Below, one piece after another: positions 16,725 to 25,745 of a stretch of DNA of 64,000 nucleotides (within the stretch, counting starts at the first letter, position 1; each line of letters starts with the position of its first letter). Source of the DNA: Xenorhabdus griffiniae (GTDB taxonomy: Bacteria; Pseudomonadota; Gammaproteobacteria; Enterobacterales; Enterobacteriaceae). The stretch is from NCBI RefSeq assembly GCF_037265215.1, contig NZ_CP147737.1:1426001-1490000 (forward strand), read 5' to 3'. The position numbers were made by a program, and so were the translations under genes. Under the pieces are notes generated by a model. That model saw only the letters and a list, made by a program, of their open reading frames with translations, ran no database searches and was not told the origin of the DNA.

Positions 16725-17855
16725 CTAAAGAAACAGCTCCAGTAAGGAATTCAGGAACAGTTTTCCGTGCTTAGTGATTTGCCAGTGAGTATCGCTTTCA
16801 GTGATATAGCCTTTCGACAAGGCTTCGTCGATTTGTGGGCGAATGACACTTTCTGGTAACCCAGTGAAATCACTGAAATCCTGACGTGGCATCGATTCCA
16901 GCAGGCGGAAACGGTTCATAAAAAATTCAAATGGACGATCTGCATTATCCACCTGATTTTGTTGATCCAGATAACGCCCCTGCATATAACCGCGTGGATG
17001 TTTGGTTTTCACGGTACGGAGAATACGGCCATCCGCAAACGAAATCTTGCCATGTGCACCACAACCAATCCCCAAATAATCACCGAAACGCCAGTAATTG
17101 AGATTATGCTGGCATTGATAACCTGGCTTGGCATAGGCCGAAGTTTCATATTGTTGATAACCCGCTTCTGTCAGTAATTGATGGCCTTGGGAAAAAATAT
17201 CCCATAGTGCATCATCATCCGGTAAAACCGGAGGGCGGGAGCTAAAACTGGTATTGGGTTCAATCGTCAGTTGATACCAGGATAGATGGGGGGGAGATAA
17301 CTCGATAGCCTGACGCAAATCATTCTGTGCTTCCTTGAGTGTCTGGTTGGGTAAGCCATGCATCAAATCCAGATTAAAACTGCGTAATCCAAGGCCGTTA
17401 GCTAATTTTGCCGCTCGTTTAGCCTCTTCTGGACCGTGAATACGTCCCAAACGGATAAGTTTATCTGACCCGAAACTTTGTACACCGATGGAGATGCGAT
17501 TAATTCCCGCCTGCTGATAAGCACTGAAACGATCGGCTTCAACAGTTCCCGGATTGGCTTCCATGGTAATCTCTGCTTGCGGCGAGAGTGGCAGTGCAGC
17601 CCTGACGCCATCAAGCAATCGCTGCATACCTTCGGCACTTAACAGGCTCGGCGTGCCTCCACCGATAAAAATCGTTGATACCTCACGATCACCAATCATT
17701 GGCAGATCTACATGCAAATCCGCCAATAGATGATCAACATATTCTTGATGCGGCACATCCCCTTTTAAAGCATGTGAATTAAAGTCACAGTAAGGACATT
17801 TTTGCACGCACCACGGAATATGGATATAAAGACTCAGGGGAGGCAACTTAAGCAT
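16725..17855 (-). CDS. hemW: Heme chaperone HemW
   Basis: HemW is a radical-SAM-like protein that binds heme and delivers it to respiratory enzymes; it was formerly annotated as an oxygen-independent coproporphyrinogen oxidase. The 376-residue protein has the cluster motif C16-x3-C20-x2-C23 (WCVQKCPYC), followed by '[12 protein letters not shown]' and '[10 protein letters not shown]'. Its 5' end overlaps rdgB by eight bases, and it is the last gene of the yggS-proC-yggT-rdgB-hemW unit. Confidence 0.95.
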   Translation of the reverse strand: MLKLPPLSLYIHIPWCVQKCPYCDFNSHALKGDVPHQEYVDHLLADLHVDLPMIGDREVSTIFIGGGTPSLLSAEGMQRLLDGVRAALPLSPQAEITMEANPGTVEADRFSAYQQAGINRISIGVQSFGSDKLIRLGRIHGPEEAKRAAKLANGLGLRSFNLDLMHGLPNQTLKEAQNDLRQAIELSPPHLSWYQLTIEPNTSFSSRPPVLPDDDALWDIFSQGHQLLTEAGYQQYETSAYAKPGYQCQHNLNYWRFGDYLGIGCGAHGKISFADGRILRTVKTKHPRGYMQGRYLDQQNQVDNADRPFEFFMNRFRLLESMPRQDFSDFTGLPESVIRPQIDEALSKGYITESDTHWQITKHGKLFLNSLLELFL

Positions 17856-18447
17856 TACGCATGGCTTCCAACAACATTGCTAATGCTTTCCCGCGGTGTG
17901 AAACGGTATTTTTCTGCTCACGAGTTAGCTCGGCAGCTGTACAGTTAAATTCAGGGGCATAAAAAATAGGATCATAACCAAAACCGCCTTTTCCAGCCGG
18001 TTCACGGGTAATCATGCCTGACCAGCGACCATGAAATACCAGAGGGGTAGGATCTTCTGCGTGGCGTAAGAAGATCAGCACACAATTGAATTGAGCCTGA
18101 CGTTGTTCATCAGGAACATCGTGCATGGCTTGCAATAATTTTTCCAGATTCTCCTGATCGGAAGCCTCACTGCCTGCGTAGCGAGCGGAATAAATGCCTG
18201 GCGCGCCACCTAATGCGTCAACAGATAACCCTGAATCGTCAGCAATTGCAGGTAACCCCGTTACTGCTGCGGCATGGCGGGCTTTGATGATGGCGTTTTC
18301 AATAAAAGTAAGGCCTGTTTCATCGGCTGGCTCCACACCTAATTCGGTTTGGGCCACGATATCTAAGCCAAAATCAGCTAATAAATCAGCCAATTCACGT
18401 ACTTTACCTGCATTTCCCGTGGCGAGAACAACTTTTTGCATTGCCAT
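17848..18447 (-). CDS. rdgB: dITP/XTP pyrophosphatase RdgB
   Basis: RdgB removes non-canonical purine nucleotides (dITP, XTP) from the pool. The 199-residue product has the substrate motif [12 protein letters not shown], '[13 protein letters not shown]', the metal-binding '[25 protein letters not shown]' and 'GFGYDPIF' with 'SHRGKAL' near the end. Two in-frame ATGs (18447 and 18441) are possible; the second gives the usual [10 protein letters not shown] start. It overlaps hemW and follows yggT by 59 bp. The yggU gene found here in E. coli is missing. Confidence 0.96.
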   Translation of the reverse strand: MAMQKVVLATGNAGKVRELADLLADFGLDIVAQTELGVEPADETGLTFIENAIIKARHAAAVTGLPAIADDSGLSVDALGGAPGIYSARYAGSEASDQENLEKLLQAMHDVPDEQRQAQFNCVLIFLRHAEDPTPLVFHGRWSGMITREPAGKGGFGYDPIFYAPEFNCTAAELTREQKNTVSHRGKALAMLLEAMRNA

Positions 18448-18506
18448 TTATTTAATTAACCTGTATGTCCAATTAATTTACGTATCTTATTGATCTGTCT
18501 ATCTCA

Positions 18507-19070
18507 TTAGCCTGCAAACATGGCAGCCAGCCACCCCATTACATCGTAGCGCAGGGCATTTAGTGCGTAGAGAATAAGAATGACAATCATGGCAGAGAAA
18601 TCAAGACCGCCCATCGAAGGGATAATGCGGCGGATAGGTGCCATGAGTGGTTCAGTTAATTGAATCAGGACATAATCTACAGGGTTGCGTCCCTGGCTGA
18701 TCCAGCTTAATAACGCGCGAGCAATCACTAACCAAAATATGAGTTTTCCGGCAGCGGTCAGTAATTCAATCACACCAAACAAGAATATGGCGCCAGAAGG
18801 AACGAGAAATTGCCCTGTGGCTAACCATATAGGCAACAAGATCTTGATGAGAATCAGCAGATAGGAGAAAAGCACAGACGCGGTATCAATGGGACCAATG
18901 GCAGGAATGAATCTGCGTAATGGGCGCACCACAGGTTGGGTGATTTTAACAATAAATTGTGAGAATGGATTATAAAAATCGCAACGTGCCCACTGCATCC
19001 AGACACGCAGCAGTAAAACGGCAATATATAAATCCAGAACGGTGAAAAAGACGAAATTTAAGAATTGCAT
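18507..19070 (-). CDS. yggT: YggT family integral membrane protein
   Basis: The 187-residue membrane protein contains two YggT domains, each with a pair of hydrophobic segments and the signature 'NPFSQFIVKITQPVVRPLRRFIP' or 'NPVDYVLIQLTEPLMAPIRRIIP'. It resembles the chloroplast Ycf19 family. The bacterial protein has been linked to osmotic shock tolerance and to septum or envelope biology; its exact role is unresolved. It lies 32 bp after proC. Confidence 0.93.
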   Translation of the reverse strand: MQFLNFVFFTVLDLYIAVLLLRVWMQWARCDFYNPFSQFIVKITQPVVRPLRRFIPAIGPIDTASVLFSYLLILIKILLPIWLATGQFLVPSGAIFLFGVIELLTAAGKLIFWLVIARALLSWISQGRNPVDYVLIQLTEPLMAPIRRIIPSMGGLDFSAMIVILILYALNALRYDVMGWLAAMFAG

Positions 19071-19102
19071 GTAGCAGCCCTGATTGAATTAAACCAATTG
19101 AA

Positions 19103-19924
19103 TTAAAATAATTTTTCCATTTCCTGTGCTCGGCGGATGGCTCCTTGCATGGCATTGGACACCATTTCAGGCAGCTTGCCTTCATAAAAAATGCGCAATG
19201 CTTCAGCCGTTGTACCGCCTTTAGATGTTACCTGCTCTCGCAGGATAGCAAAAGGAAGATCTTTTTGCGTTTCAGCAAGTTTAGCTGAACCTGTGGCTGC
19301 TTGCAGAACAAGTTCCCTGGCTGTTTCACTGTCAAATCCCAGACGTTCCGCTTCTTGTTGCATCGATTCCATGAACAGGAAGAAATAAGCAGGAGCACTG
19401 CCTGCGATGGCGATAATATCGTTGATACCGTTTTCATCATTTACCCAGCAGACTTTCCCGACACTGCGCATTAGCGATGCTGCAAAGTCGCGATCAGCTT
19501 GCCCGACATACTCAGGTGCGAACAATCCACTCATCCCTTGTCCTACAAGCGAAGGGGTATTTGGCATGATGCGGATAATATTAAGATTATCCTGCAAAAA
19601 GGTATAAAAACGGGACACTGGAATACCAGCAGCAATAGAAATAACCAGTTTTCCACTGAAATCGACGTATGAATGCAGTGATCCACAAACTTCGGCCATC
19701 ATTTGCGGTTTAACCGCCAAGACGATGACATCGGCTTCTTGGGCGTAACGAATATTATCGCCTTGACTATTAATGCCATATTCTTTTGCCAGTACATCAC
19801 GGCGGGTGGTTGTTGGAGAACAGACAGTGATGAGTTCGGCAGGATAATCTTTTCTGACTAACCCGGCAATGATGGCGTGAGCCATATTACCTGCGCCAAT
19901 AAAGGTGATTTTACGATTTTCCAC
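19103..19924 (-). CDS. proC: Pyrroline-5-carboxylate reductase
   Basis: ProC catalyses the last step of proline synthesis, reducing pyrroline-5-carboxylate with NAD(P)H. The 273-residue product has the Rossmann motif FIGAGNMAHAIIAGL (residues 9-23), 'VKPQMM', 'MPNTPSLVGQGMSGL' and the C-terminal signature 'LREQVTSKGGTTAEAL'. Together with proB and proA at 58304-60693 it completes the proline pathway within this window. It lies between yggS and yggT in the conserved order. Confidence 0.97.
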   Translation of the reverse strand: MENRKITFIGAGNMAHAIIAGLVRKDYPAELITVCSPTTTRRDVLAKEYGINSQGDNIRYAQEADVIVLAVKPQMMAEVCGSLHSYVDFSGKLVISIAAGIPVSRFYTFLQDNLNIIRIMPNTPSLVGQGMSGLFAPEYVGQADRDFAASLMRSVGKVCWVNDENGINDIIAIAGSAPAYFFLFMESMQQEAERLGFDSETARELVLQAATGSAKLAETQKDLPFAILREQVTSKGGTTAEALRIFYEGKLPEMVSNAMQGAIRRAQEMEKLF

Positions 19925-19963
19925 TAGATAATCTCGTCTATTAATCAGTTAATTTCAGGTATG

Positions 19964-20659
19964 TTAAGACTTGTACTGACGGGCACCGAATATTGCCGTT
20001 CCAATCCGAACCAGTGTAGAACCACAAGTAATAGCGGCTTCCATATCATCCGTCATGCCCATTGATAGTGTATCAACTTGGGAATATTGCGCTTTTAGTT
20101 CAATCAAGGCTTTTTCCATTTGGCGAAAAATGGCTATTTGGCGTTCAAAGTTGCTTTCCGGTGCCGGTATTGCCATCAAGCCGCGCAATACCAAATTAGG
20201 TAACCCATCAATAGTTGCAGCCAATTCGGTTAACTCTTCCAGTAAAATGCCTGACTTGCTCTCTTCTCTACTAATATTAATCTGGATCAGGACATTAAGA
20301 GGCGACCTATTTTCAGGACGTTGTTCGTTTAAACGTTGAGCGATTTTTACCCTGTCAACGGTATGACACCAATCAAAATTTTCTGCAACCAGACGGCTCT
20401 TGTTAGATTGTAATGGGCCAATAAAGTGCCACACTAAATCGTCATGGTTATTAAAGTATTGGATCTTTTCAACCCCTTCCTGCACGTAATTCTCACCAAA
20501 TTCCCGCTGACCATTGGCGATGGCTTCTGCGATGGCATCCACAGGTTTGGTTTTACTGACTGCAAGCAAGGTAATTTCTTCTGGAGAACGTCCGCATTTT
20601 TGCGCTGCAAGTGTCATGCGGTTCCTGACATCGTGAAGATTTTGTTCGATATTGTTCAT
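19964..20659 (-). CDS. yggS: YggS family PLP homeostasis protein
   Basis: The cytoplasmic protein binds pyridoxal phosphate and balances the cell's vitamin B6 and amino-acid pools. The 231-residue product has the PLP lysine in LLAVSKTKPVDAI (Lys36), 'REFGENYVQEGVEK', 'WHFIGPLQSNK' and 'SMGMTDDMEAAI.CGST.VRIGTAIFG'. The ATG at 20659 gives the family start MNNIEQNLHDVRNRM; the frame upstream to 20773 runs into the divergent yggR. Only 22 bp separate the two start codons, so their promoters must overlap the opposite coding regions. Confidence 0.96.
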   Translation of the reverse strand: MNNIEQNLHDVRNRMTLAAQKCGRSPEEITLLAVSKTKPVDAIAEAIANGQREFGENYVQEGVEKIQYFNNHDDLVWHFIGPLQSNKSRLVAENFDWCHTVDRVKIAQRLNEQRPENRSPLNVLIQINISREESKSGILLEELTELAATIDGLPNLVLRGLMAIPAPESNFERQIAIFRQMEKALIELKAQYSQVDTLSMGMTDDMEAAITCGSTLVRIGTAIFGARQYKS

Positions 20660-20681
20660 AGTTGACTCAGGAGATAAAAAA

Positions 20682-21680
20682 ATGAATATGGAAAAATGGG
20701 TGTCCCTTAGTGTAAAGCATAATGCTTCCGATCTGCATCTTTGTGTCGGGCAAGTGCCGGTTTTGCGTATCAATGGTGTGTTATACCCACAGAGACAATG
20801 TGAGGAAATTCAACCTAATACTCTTATCACGTGGAGTGAAGAAATATTATCGGATACGCAGAAACAGCAGTTACATCAGCACGGTCATGTCGATTTTGTG
20901 GTGACTATGCCAGATAAACGGCGACTCAGGGGAAATCTATTCTATCAACAATCTCATTTATCATTAGTATTGCGACTGATTGAGAATAAGTGCCCGACAT
21001 TGGAACAACTTTATGCGCCTGACATCATCCAGCACCTTACCTTGCAGGAGATGAGTGGATTGATATTAGTGACAGGTGCGACGGGAAGCGGTAAATCAAC
21101 GACGTTGTCAGCTATGATTAATGCGTTGAATAGCCATGTTTGTAAGCACATCATCACACTGGAAGATCCCATAGAATTTGTTCACCAAAGCCGGAATTGT
21201 TTGATACAGCAAAGGCAGATTGGTAAGGATGCCACGGATTATCAAACCGCACTGAAAGGAGCATTACGCCAAGATCCTGATGTGATCCTGCTAGGAGAAT
21301 TACGGGATAAGGAGACGATCAGGTTGGCTCTGACTGCGGCTGAAACGGGGCATTTGGTGTTGTCGACGCTGCATACTCGTGGCGCCATTCAGGCGATAGA
21401 TCGCCTGGTTGATGTTTTTTCCGCAGAAGAAAAAGGGTGGATTTGTAGTCAGTTGGCTGGAAGTTTAAAGGCCGTTATTTCTCAGCAGCTGCTTCCTGCT
21501 AAAGGGGGAGGCAGGGTGGCTATTTACGAAGTTTTGGTCATCAATCAGGCGGTTAGTCATTTGATAAGAGAAGGCAAAAATCATCAAATAACATCATTAA
21601 TGCAGACAGGCGCTGCTTGTGGTATGCAGACTTACGCGCAAAGCCAACAACAACGTAAGTCGTTGGGGTTGCTGGAATAA
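20682..21680 (+). CDS. yggR: PilT-like type IV pilus twitching ATPase (YggR)
   Basis: The 332-residue protein is a GspE/PilT-family hexameric ATPase. It has an N-terminal PAS-like region with 'KHNASDLHLCVGQVPVLRING', Walker A VTGATGSGKST (131-140), the Asp box 'ITLEDPIEF' and Walker B QDPDVILLGELRD (198-209). The His box 'TAAETGHLVLSTLHTRGA' follows. AGGAGA (20668-20673) precedes the ATG at 20682. No pilus subunit or assembly genes are nearby, so what it would retract is unclear. A short prepilin peptidase gene lies 3.3 kb downstream. The position divergent from yggS is the same as in E. coli. Confidence 0.92.
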   Translation: MNMEKWVSLSVKHNASDLHLCVGQVPVLRINGVLYPQRQCEEIQPNTLITWSEEILSDTQKQQLHQHGHVDFVVTMPDKRRLRGNLFYQQSHLSLVLRLIENKCPTLEQLYAPDIIQHLTLQEMSGLILVTGATGSGKSTTLSAMINALNSHVCKHIITLEDPIEFVHQSRNCLIQQRQIGKDATDYQTALKGALRQDPDVILLGELRDKETIRLALTAAETGHLVLSTLHTRGAIQAIDRLVDVFSAEEKGWICSQLAGSLKAVISQQLLPAKGGGRVAIYEVLVINQAVSHLIREGKNHQITSLMQTGAACGMQTYAQSQQQRKSLGLLE

Positions 21681-21690
21681 ACCGCTTGCG

Positions 21691-21726
21691 GTAACAGCCA
21701 TGCCTAATGATGAGTATGGCTATTAC
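21691..21726. terminator. Hairpin between convergent yggR and ruvX
   Basis: GTAA-c-AGCCAT (21691-21701) pairs with ATGGCT-a-TTAC (21716-21726) around a 14-base loop, with one internal mismatch. It sits between two converging genes and could terminate both, although no T-tract follows. Confidence 0.4.
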
Positions 21727-21740
21727 GAATAGTGCTATTA

Positions 21741-22160
21741 CTAATACTGCTGTTCAAACCAGCTTTCCAGAATAATAACAGCGGAAGTGGCATCAACCTT
21801 ACTTTTATTCAGAGCCTTGTAGCCACCGTGATCAAAAAGGTGAGAGCGTGCTTCCACGGTGGTTAATCGCTCATCATGCAGTTCAACTTGTACCCCAAAA
21901 CGGCCATGTATGCGATTGGCAAACTTACGGGCTTGTGCGGTGACGGGTTGTTCTGTGCCATCCATATTGAGTGGCAAACCAACAATAACCAGATCGGGTT
22001 GCCACTCTTTAAGTAGTTTCTCAATCAGTTCCCAATTAGGGGAACCTTCGTTAGCTTTAAAAGAGGTCAATGCCCTGGCTGTACCTGTGATCTCTTGCCC
22101 GATGGCAGCGCCAATACTGCGAGTTCCAAAATCAAAAGCGATGATTGTACGGTTTTTCAT
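21741..22160 (-). CDS. ruvX: Holliday junction resolvase-like protein RuvX/YqgF
   Basis: The 139-residue RNase H-fold nuclease family member is involved in pre-16S rRNA 5'-end processing. It has '[16 protein letters not shown]' with the first catalytic aspartate, '[16 protein letters not shown]', '[13 protein letters not shown]' and '[20 protein letters not shown]'. Its ATG shares one base with the yqgE stop (TGATG), so the two are translationally coupled. Confidence 0.95.
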   Translation of the reverse strand: MKNRTIIAFDFGTRSIGAAIGQEITGTARALTSFKANEGSPNWELIEKLLKEWQPDLVIVGLPLNMDGTEQPVTAQARKFANRIHGRFGVQVELHDERLTTVEARSHLFDHGGYKALNKSKVDATSAVIILESWFEQQY

Positions 22161-22723
22161 CAGGCATGTCCTGCTTGTGAGGAGAGATTGTAAATATTAA
22201 CTCCCAGTAAAGAAGCTGCCTCATGCCAGCGGGTAGCGATAGGGGTATCAAAAATAATGGAAGGTTTAGCGCTGACAGTAAGCCAACTGTTTTCCATAAT
22301 TTCCCTTTCTAACTGACCGGCTTCCCAGCTTGAGTATCCAAGTGTCATTAAAACATTTTGCGGTTGGCGTGATGTACCCAGCGCTTCCAGCATATCTTTG
22401 GATGTTGTGATCATGGTGTGTTCAGAGATCTGAATACTGGAACTGAAACCTGATTGCGGCGTATGCAAAATAAAACCGTGCTCTTCAGACAGAGGACCAC
22501 CCGCCATCACTGGCTGGTTGAGATTGATCGTACTGTCTCTATCCTTAGGGGAGATATCTAATTTTTGTAAGATACTTTGGATAGAAACTTTGGCTATTGG
22601 CTTATTGATAACTAAGCCCATCGCTCCGTTTTGATCATGTTCGCAGATATAAACTACAGAACGATTGAAATAAGGATCAGAGAGCGAAGGCATGGCAATA
22701 AGAAAATGATGCTGTAGATTCAT
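22160..22723 (-). CDS. yqgE: YqgE/AlgH family protein (UPF0301)
   Basis: The 187-residue product starts [42 protein letters not shown], split here by the family's conserved blocks, and later has '[14 protein letters not shown]' and '[12 protein letters not shown]'. These define the YqgE/AlgH family, whose biochemical role is unknown. The ATG at 22723 matches the family start; the longer frame to 22798 does not. It lies between gshB and ruvX in the usual order. Confidence 0.93.
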   Translation of the reverse strand: MNLQHHFLIAMPSLSDPYFNRSVVYICEHDQNGAMGLVINKPIAKVSIQSILQKLDISPKDRDSTINLNQPVMAGGPLSEEHGFILHTPQSGFSSSIQISEHTMITTSKDMLEALGTSRQPQNVLMTLGYSSWEAGQLEREIMENSWLTVSAKPSIIFDTPIATRWHEAASLLGVNIYNLSSQAGHA

Positions 22724-22830
22724 GTGTTTTCTGATAATTATTTTGGCAATGTAAGAATGACTGGCCCACAGTATGTGGGCTCTTATTATAAATGGCAAAT
22801 ATTGTCAGGAAACGAACGTTGTTTAGCCTG

Positions 22831-23790
22831 TTATGCTATCTGTTTTGCCAATCGTTTTTCGATAGCATCCATCAACATGCCAGTAATGGTGATATCTGGG
22901 AATGCCGCTTCTATTTCACGTACACAGGTTGGGCTGGTTACGTTGATTTCAGTTAAACGATCGCCAATGATATCTAACCCAACAAAAATTAATCCTTTCT
23001 CCTTTAACACTGGTGCAACTGCACGGGCAATTGCCCAATCGCTTTCTGACAATGGGCGTGCTTCTCCACGACCACCTGCCGCCAGATTACCACGGGTTTC
23101 CCCTTGAGCAGGGATACGGGCAAGACAGTAAGGTACAGGTTCACCATCAACAACCAGTACGCGTTTATCTCCATCTTTAATGGCTGGCAGAAAATTTTGT
23201 GCCATGCAATAACGATTGCCATGTTCAGTCAGCGTTTCAATAATAACGCCGACATTGGCGTCATCTTGTTTCAGACGGAAAATGGAAGCGCCTCCCATAC
23301 CATCTAAAGGCTTAAAGATAACATCGCCATGTTTTTGGTGGAATTCGCGTAGTTTTTTGGCACTGCGGGTGACGAGTGTATCGGGTGTCCATTCAGGGAA
23401 CCAGGCAGTAAATAGTTTTTCATTACAGTCGCGCAGGCTTTGAGGCTTATTAACGATCAGGCTGCCTTTGGCTTCAGCCCTTTCCAGAATATAGGTCGCA
23501 TAGATGTACTCAGTATCAAAAGGAGGATCTTTGCGCATCAAGATAACGTGCAAAGTATCGAGAGCGATTTCTTGCTCACTGCCAAACTGATACCACTGTT
23601 GTGGATTTTCTTCTACTGTGAGCAAACGTGTGCGGGCGCGAGCCTCCCCTTGATGCAGGTAGAGATCATGCATTTCCATATAATGGATTTCCCACCCGCG
23701 TTTTTGTGCTTCCAACAGCATGGCAAAACTAGTGTCTTTCTTGATGTTGATGGATGAAATAGGATCCATCACAATACCGAGCTTGATCAT
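22831..23790 (-). CDS. gshB: Glutathione synthetase
   Basis: GshB joins gamma-glutamylcysteine and glycine with ATP. The 319-residue ATP-grasp protein has the N-terminal 'LGIVMDPISSINIKKDTSFAML', the ATP-binding 'GDVIFKPLDGMGGASIFR', 'RVLVVDGEPVPYCLARIPA' and 'GLDIIGDRLTEINVTSPTCVREIE' near the end, at the family's full length. It follows rsmE by nine bp and is almost certainly co-transcribed with it. Confidence 0.97.
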   Translation of the reverse strand: MIKLGIVMDPISSINIKKDTSFAMLLEAQKRGWEIHYMEMHDLYLHQGEARARTRLLTVEENPQQWYQFGSEQEIALDTLHVILMRKDPPFDTEYIYATYILERAEAKGSLIVNKPQSLRDCNEKLFTAWFPEWTPDTLVTRSAKKLREFHQKHGDVIFKPLDGMGGASIFRLKQDDANVGVIIETLTEHGNRYCMAQNFLPAIKDGDKRVLVVDGEPVPYCLARIPAQGETRGNLAAGGRGEARPLSESDWAIARAVAPVLKEKGLIFVGLDIIGDRLTEINVTSPTCVREIEAAFPDITITGMLMDAIEKRLAKQIA

Positions 23791-23799
23791 TTTTTCTCC

Positions 23800-24531
23800 T
23801 TAACCCAGATCACCAAAACGTACTTGCAATGCGGTAATTGCGGTAAGTGCCGTCGTTTCTGTCCTCAAGACGCGAGGCCCTAACAGGATATCAGTAAATT
23901 GATATTTTGCTGTCATTTCTATTTCTTCGGCAGACAATCCCCCTTCAGGGCCAATCAGCAGACGCACTTTTTCCACAGGAAGTGGGAGGGTATTAATGCT
24001 ATGGCTGGCACGGGGATGCAGATTCAATTTTAAGCTGCCATCGTTTTCTGCACACCAGGTTTCCAGTGGCATAACAGGGCGGATTTCAGGGATTCGGTTA
24101 CGTCCGCACTGTTCACAGGCAGAAATGGCAATTTTTTTCCATTGTTGTAATTTCTTCTCCAGCCTTTCTATATCCAGTTTGACGCCACAACGTTCAGACA
24201 AGAGGGGTGTAATCGTATTGACACCCAATTCAACCGATTTTTGGATTGTAAATTCCATTTTTTCACCACGGGACATGACCTGCCCCAGATGTAGGTTTAA
24301 TGGGGATTCATGATCAGATAATTTGCCATCAAGGATAGACACTTTAACCGTTTTTTTACTGGCTTCCGTGATGATTGCATCAAAAACCTGATTGCTGCCA
24401 TCAAAGAGTTGCAACGCTTGCCCGTTACTCATTCTAAGCACGCGACCAACGTGATTGGCAGCATCGTCACTCAAATAAATTTCCACTCCTGTTGAGAGCA
24501 GTTCAGGGTGATAGATGCGGGGAATTCGCAT
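23800..24531 (-). CDS. rsmE: 16S rRNA m3U1498 methyltransferase
   Basis: RsmE is a SPOUT-class methyltransferase that modifies U1498 of 16S rRNA. From the ATG at 24531 it has 243 residues, the E. coli length, starting [15 protein letters not shown]. The PUA-like N-terminus is followed by the SPOUT domain with '[19 protein letters not shown]', '[14 protein letters not shown]' and the SAM-knot '[15 protein letters not shown]' with '[16 protein letters not shown]'. It is the first gene of the rsmE-gshB-yqgE-ruvX run. Confidence 0.96.
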   Translation of the reverse strand: MRIPRIYHPELLSTGVEIYLSDDAANHVGRVLRMSNGQALQLFDGSNQVFDAIITEASKKTVKVSILDGKLSDHESPLNLHLGQVMSRGEKMEFTIQKSVELGVNTITPLLSERCGVKLDIERLEKKLQQWKKIAISACEQCGRNRIPEIRPVMPLETWCAENDGSLKLNLHPRASHSINTLPLPVEKVRLLIGPEGGLSAEEIEMTAKYQFTDILLGPRVLRTETTALTAITALQVRFGDLG

Positions 24532-24816
24532 ATTCTTCTTTCCTTCTTTTTCCGGGTTCTTCCGGTATGGCGCAAACAACCATATGACAAAATTGATTCA
24601 TCGTCATGATAAATGAGCGTTGTTTGCGTGATCAAGTTATCTCTTGGTTTAAGGAATACAAGATATTTCCTTGCGAGCGGGTTCGCATATTTATTTTATA
24701 ATGGCTTTTTCGGCTAAATTTTTATTGCCAATATCTGGGGTGAAAAATTAATATTCATCTTGTTCTGATTGTAGTCAGGAAATAAGGAAAGAAGGCAATA
24801 ACAGGGATGTTATTTA

Positions 24817-24909
24817 TATACGCATTAAACTTCAAGTTGCAATTTACAACACGATTTCTCCCCGCGAAGCGGGGAGAGATTACACGCATCTTGAAGTGAG
24901 ATGGGTATA
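24817..24909. repeat. MITE-like palindromic repeat, complete copy
   Basis: A 93-bp element has imperfect terminal inverted repeats: 'TATACGCATTAAACTTCAAG' on the left, and on the right the reverse complement of 'TATACCCATCTCACTTCAAG'. The central palindrome is CTCCCCGCGAAGCGGGGAG. Copies of the same element occur at 46121-46262. It is non-coding and would form a long hairpin in RNA. It occupies the middle of the 430-bp gap between rsmE and the prepilin peptidase gene; I see nothing else in the gap. Confidence 0.85.
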
Positions 24910-24963
24910 AATGGATTTTAATTTTTCATCGGTGATAAAAGGAAGGGTGCTATTTTAATTAAT

Positions 24964-25416
24964 GTGGATTATATAATAATTATGTTTTTCTGTAGTACCT
25001 TGTTGTTATTGGCTGTTATCGATATAAAAACATATTGCTTGCCAGATATTATTACTCTTCCTTTATTATGGTTGGGTCTTTTGGTTAATATTGATGGTAA
25101 CTTGGTTTCGATAAAGAGTGCAATATACGGCGCCATATCAGGGTATCTTTTTTTATGGTTTTTGTATTGGTTGTGTCGATATACCTTAAATAAGGAAGGA
25201 ATTGGTTATGGTGATCTTAAATTAACCGCAGCAATCGGTGCCTGGTTGGGTGTGGAAATGATACCAATATTGATGCTAATGGCTTCATTATTGGGGATAT
25301 TTGGATTTGTAATAATTGGCATGAAAAGAAAATCTTTTCCTGAGTTTATCGCATTTGGGCCTTATTTATGTTTATCTGCGATAGTATTACTGGGGTATGG
25401 TATTGGCAGAGTATAG
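24964..25416 (+). CDS. Short A24-family prepilin peptidase, catalytic domain only
   Basis: This 150-residue membrane protein matches the aspartic-protease half of type IV prepilin peptidases (PilD/GspO). The two catalytic aspartates are visible in AVIDIKTYCLPDIITLP (Asp20) and GIGYGDLKL (Asp84), and five to six hydrophobic segments cover the chain. The cytoplasmic N-methyltransferase domain with its CxxC pairs, normally in front, is absent, and no remnant of it can be read upstream. The start is a GTG with no well-spaced Shine-Dalgarno, so the true start is uncertain. It may be a TadV/FppA-like minimal peptidase or a 5'-truncated gene. No pilin or secretion genes are adjacent; yggR is the only related gene in the window. 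Confidence 0.75.
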   Translation: MDYIIIMFFCSTLLLLAVIDIKTYCLPDIITLPLLWLGLLVNIDGNLVSIKSAIYGAISGYLFLWFLYWLCRYTLNKEGIGYGDLKLTAAIGAWLGVEMIPILMLMASLLGIFGFVIIGMKRKSFPEFIAFGPYLCLSAIVLLGYGIGRV

Positions 25417-25453
25417 TATCCATTTGCAAAGTGGGGAAAATAGATAAAAAGTG

Positions 25454-25745
25454 GCGGAGAGAACCGGAACCTAACCTACGATACACATTCTGTACAGGCT
25501 AGATGTTAAAAGCATCTAGTTGGTTTAAGCTGCTTTTCTGCATATGCCAGACGTTGGAAGCATCTGTTAGCTTGAGCAGCGCATCCTGTGTACTTAGATG
25601 TTAAAAGCATCTAGTTGGTTTAGGCTGTTTATCCTGTATGCGCTAGACGTTAGAAGCATCTAGTTGGCTTTAAGCTGCTTGCCCTTGCATGTTCTAGATG
25701 TTGGAAGCATCTGGTTAGCTCTAGGCTGCTGGCTTATCTCTCCGC
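25454..25745 (+). repeat. Five-unit tandem hairpin array closed by a terminal stem; possible structured RNA
   Basis: Five imperfect units of 46-51 bp follow one another. Each reads roughly 'tcctgtatgc', then CTAGATG, a seven-base loop TTRRAAG, then CATCTAG, then 'ttggtttaagctgctt'. The hairpins lie at 25499-25519, 25548-25566, 25594-25613, 25643-25663 and 25694-25714. Loop sequences are conserved; the stem of unit 2 is the most diverged, and units 2 and 4 carry one C-A mismatch. The whole array is enclosed by nine perfectly complementary bases, GCGGAGAGA (25454-25462) with TCTCTCCGC (25737-25745). Inner pairings CCGG with CTGG (25464-25467 / 25729-25732) and CTAACC with GGTTAG (25471-25476 / 25713-25718) extend that helix. 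There is no long reading frame. The strand is a guess. It may be a non-coding RNA or a repeat cassette. Confidence 0.8.

Noticed and set aside
25454..25745. Type III toxin-antitoxin antitoxin repeats (ToxI/TenpI-like)
   Set aside because: The repeat length is in range, but no endoribonuclease toxin gene follows on either strand; the next genes are an MBL-fold protein and a prepilin peptidase.
25454..25745. CRISPR array
   Set aside because: Units are contiguous and imperfect with no unique spacers, the period is not constant, and there are no cas genes.
25454..25745. CsrB/RsmZ-type sponge RNA
   Set aside because: GGA occurs in the loops of only two of five hairpins (units 2 and 5), so the Csr-binding signature is not conserved.
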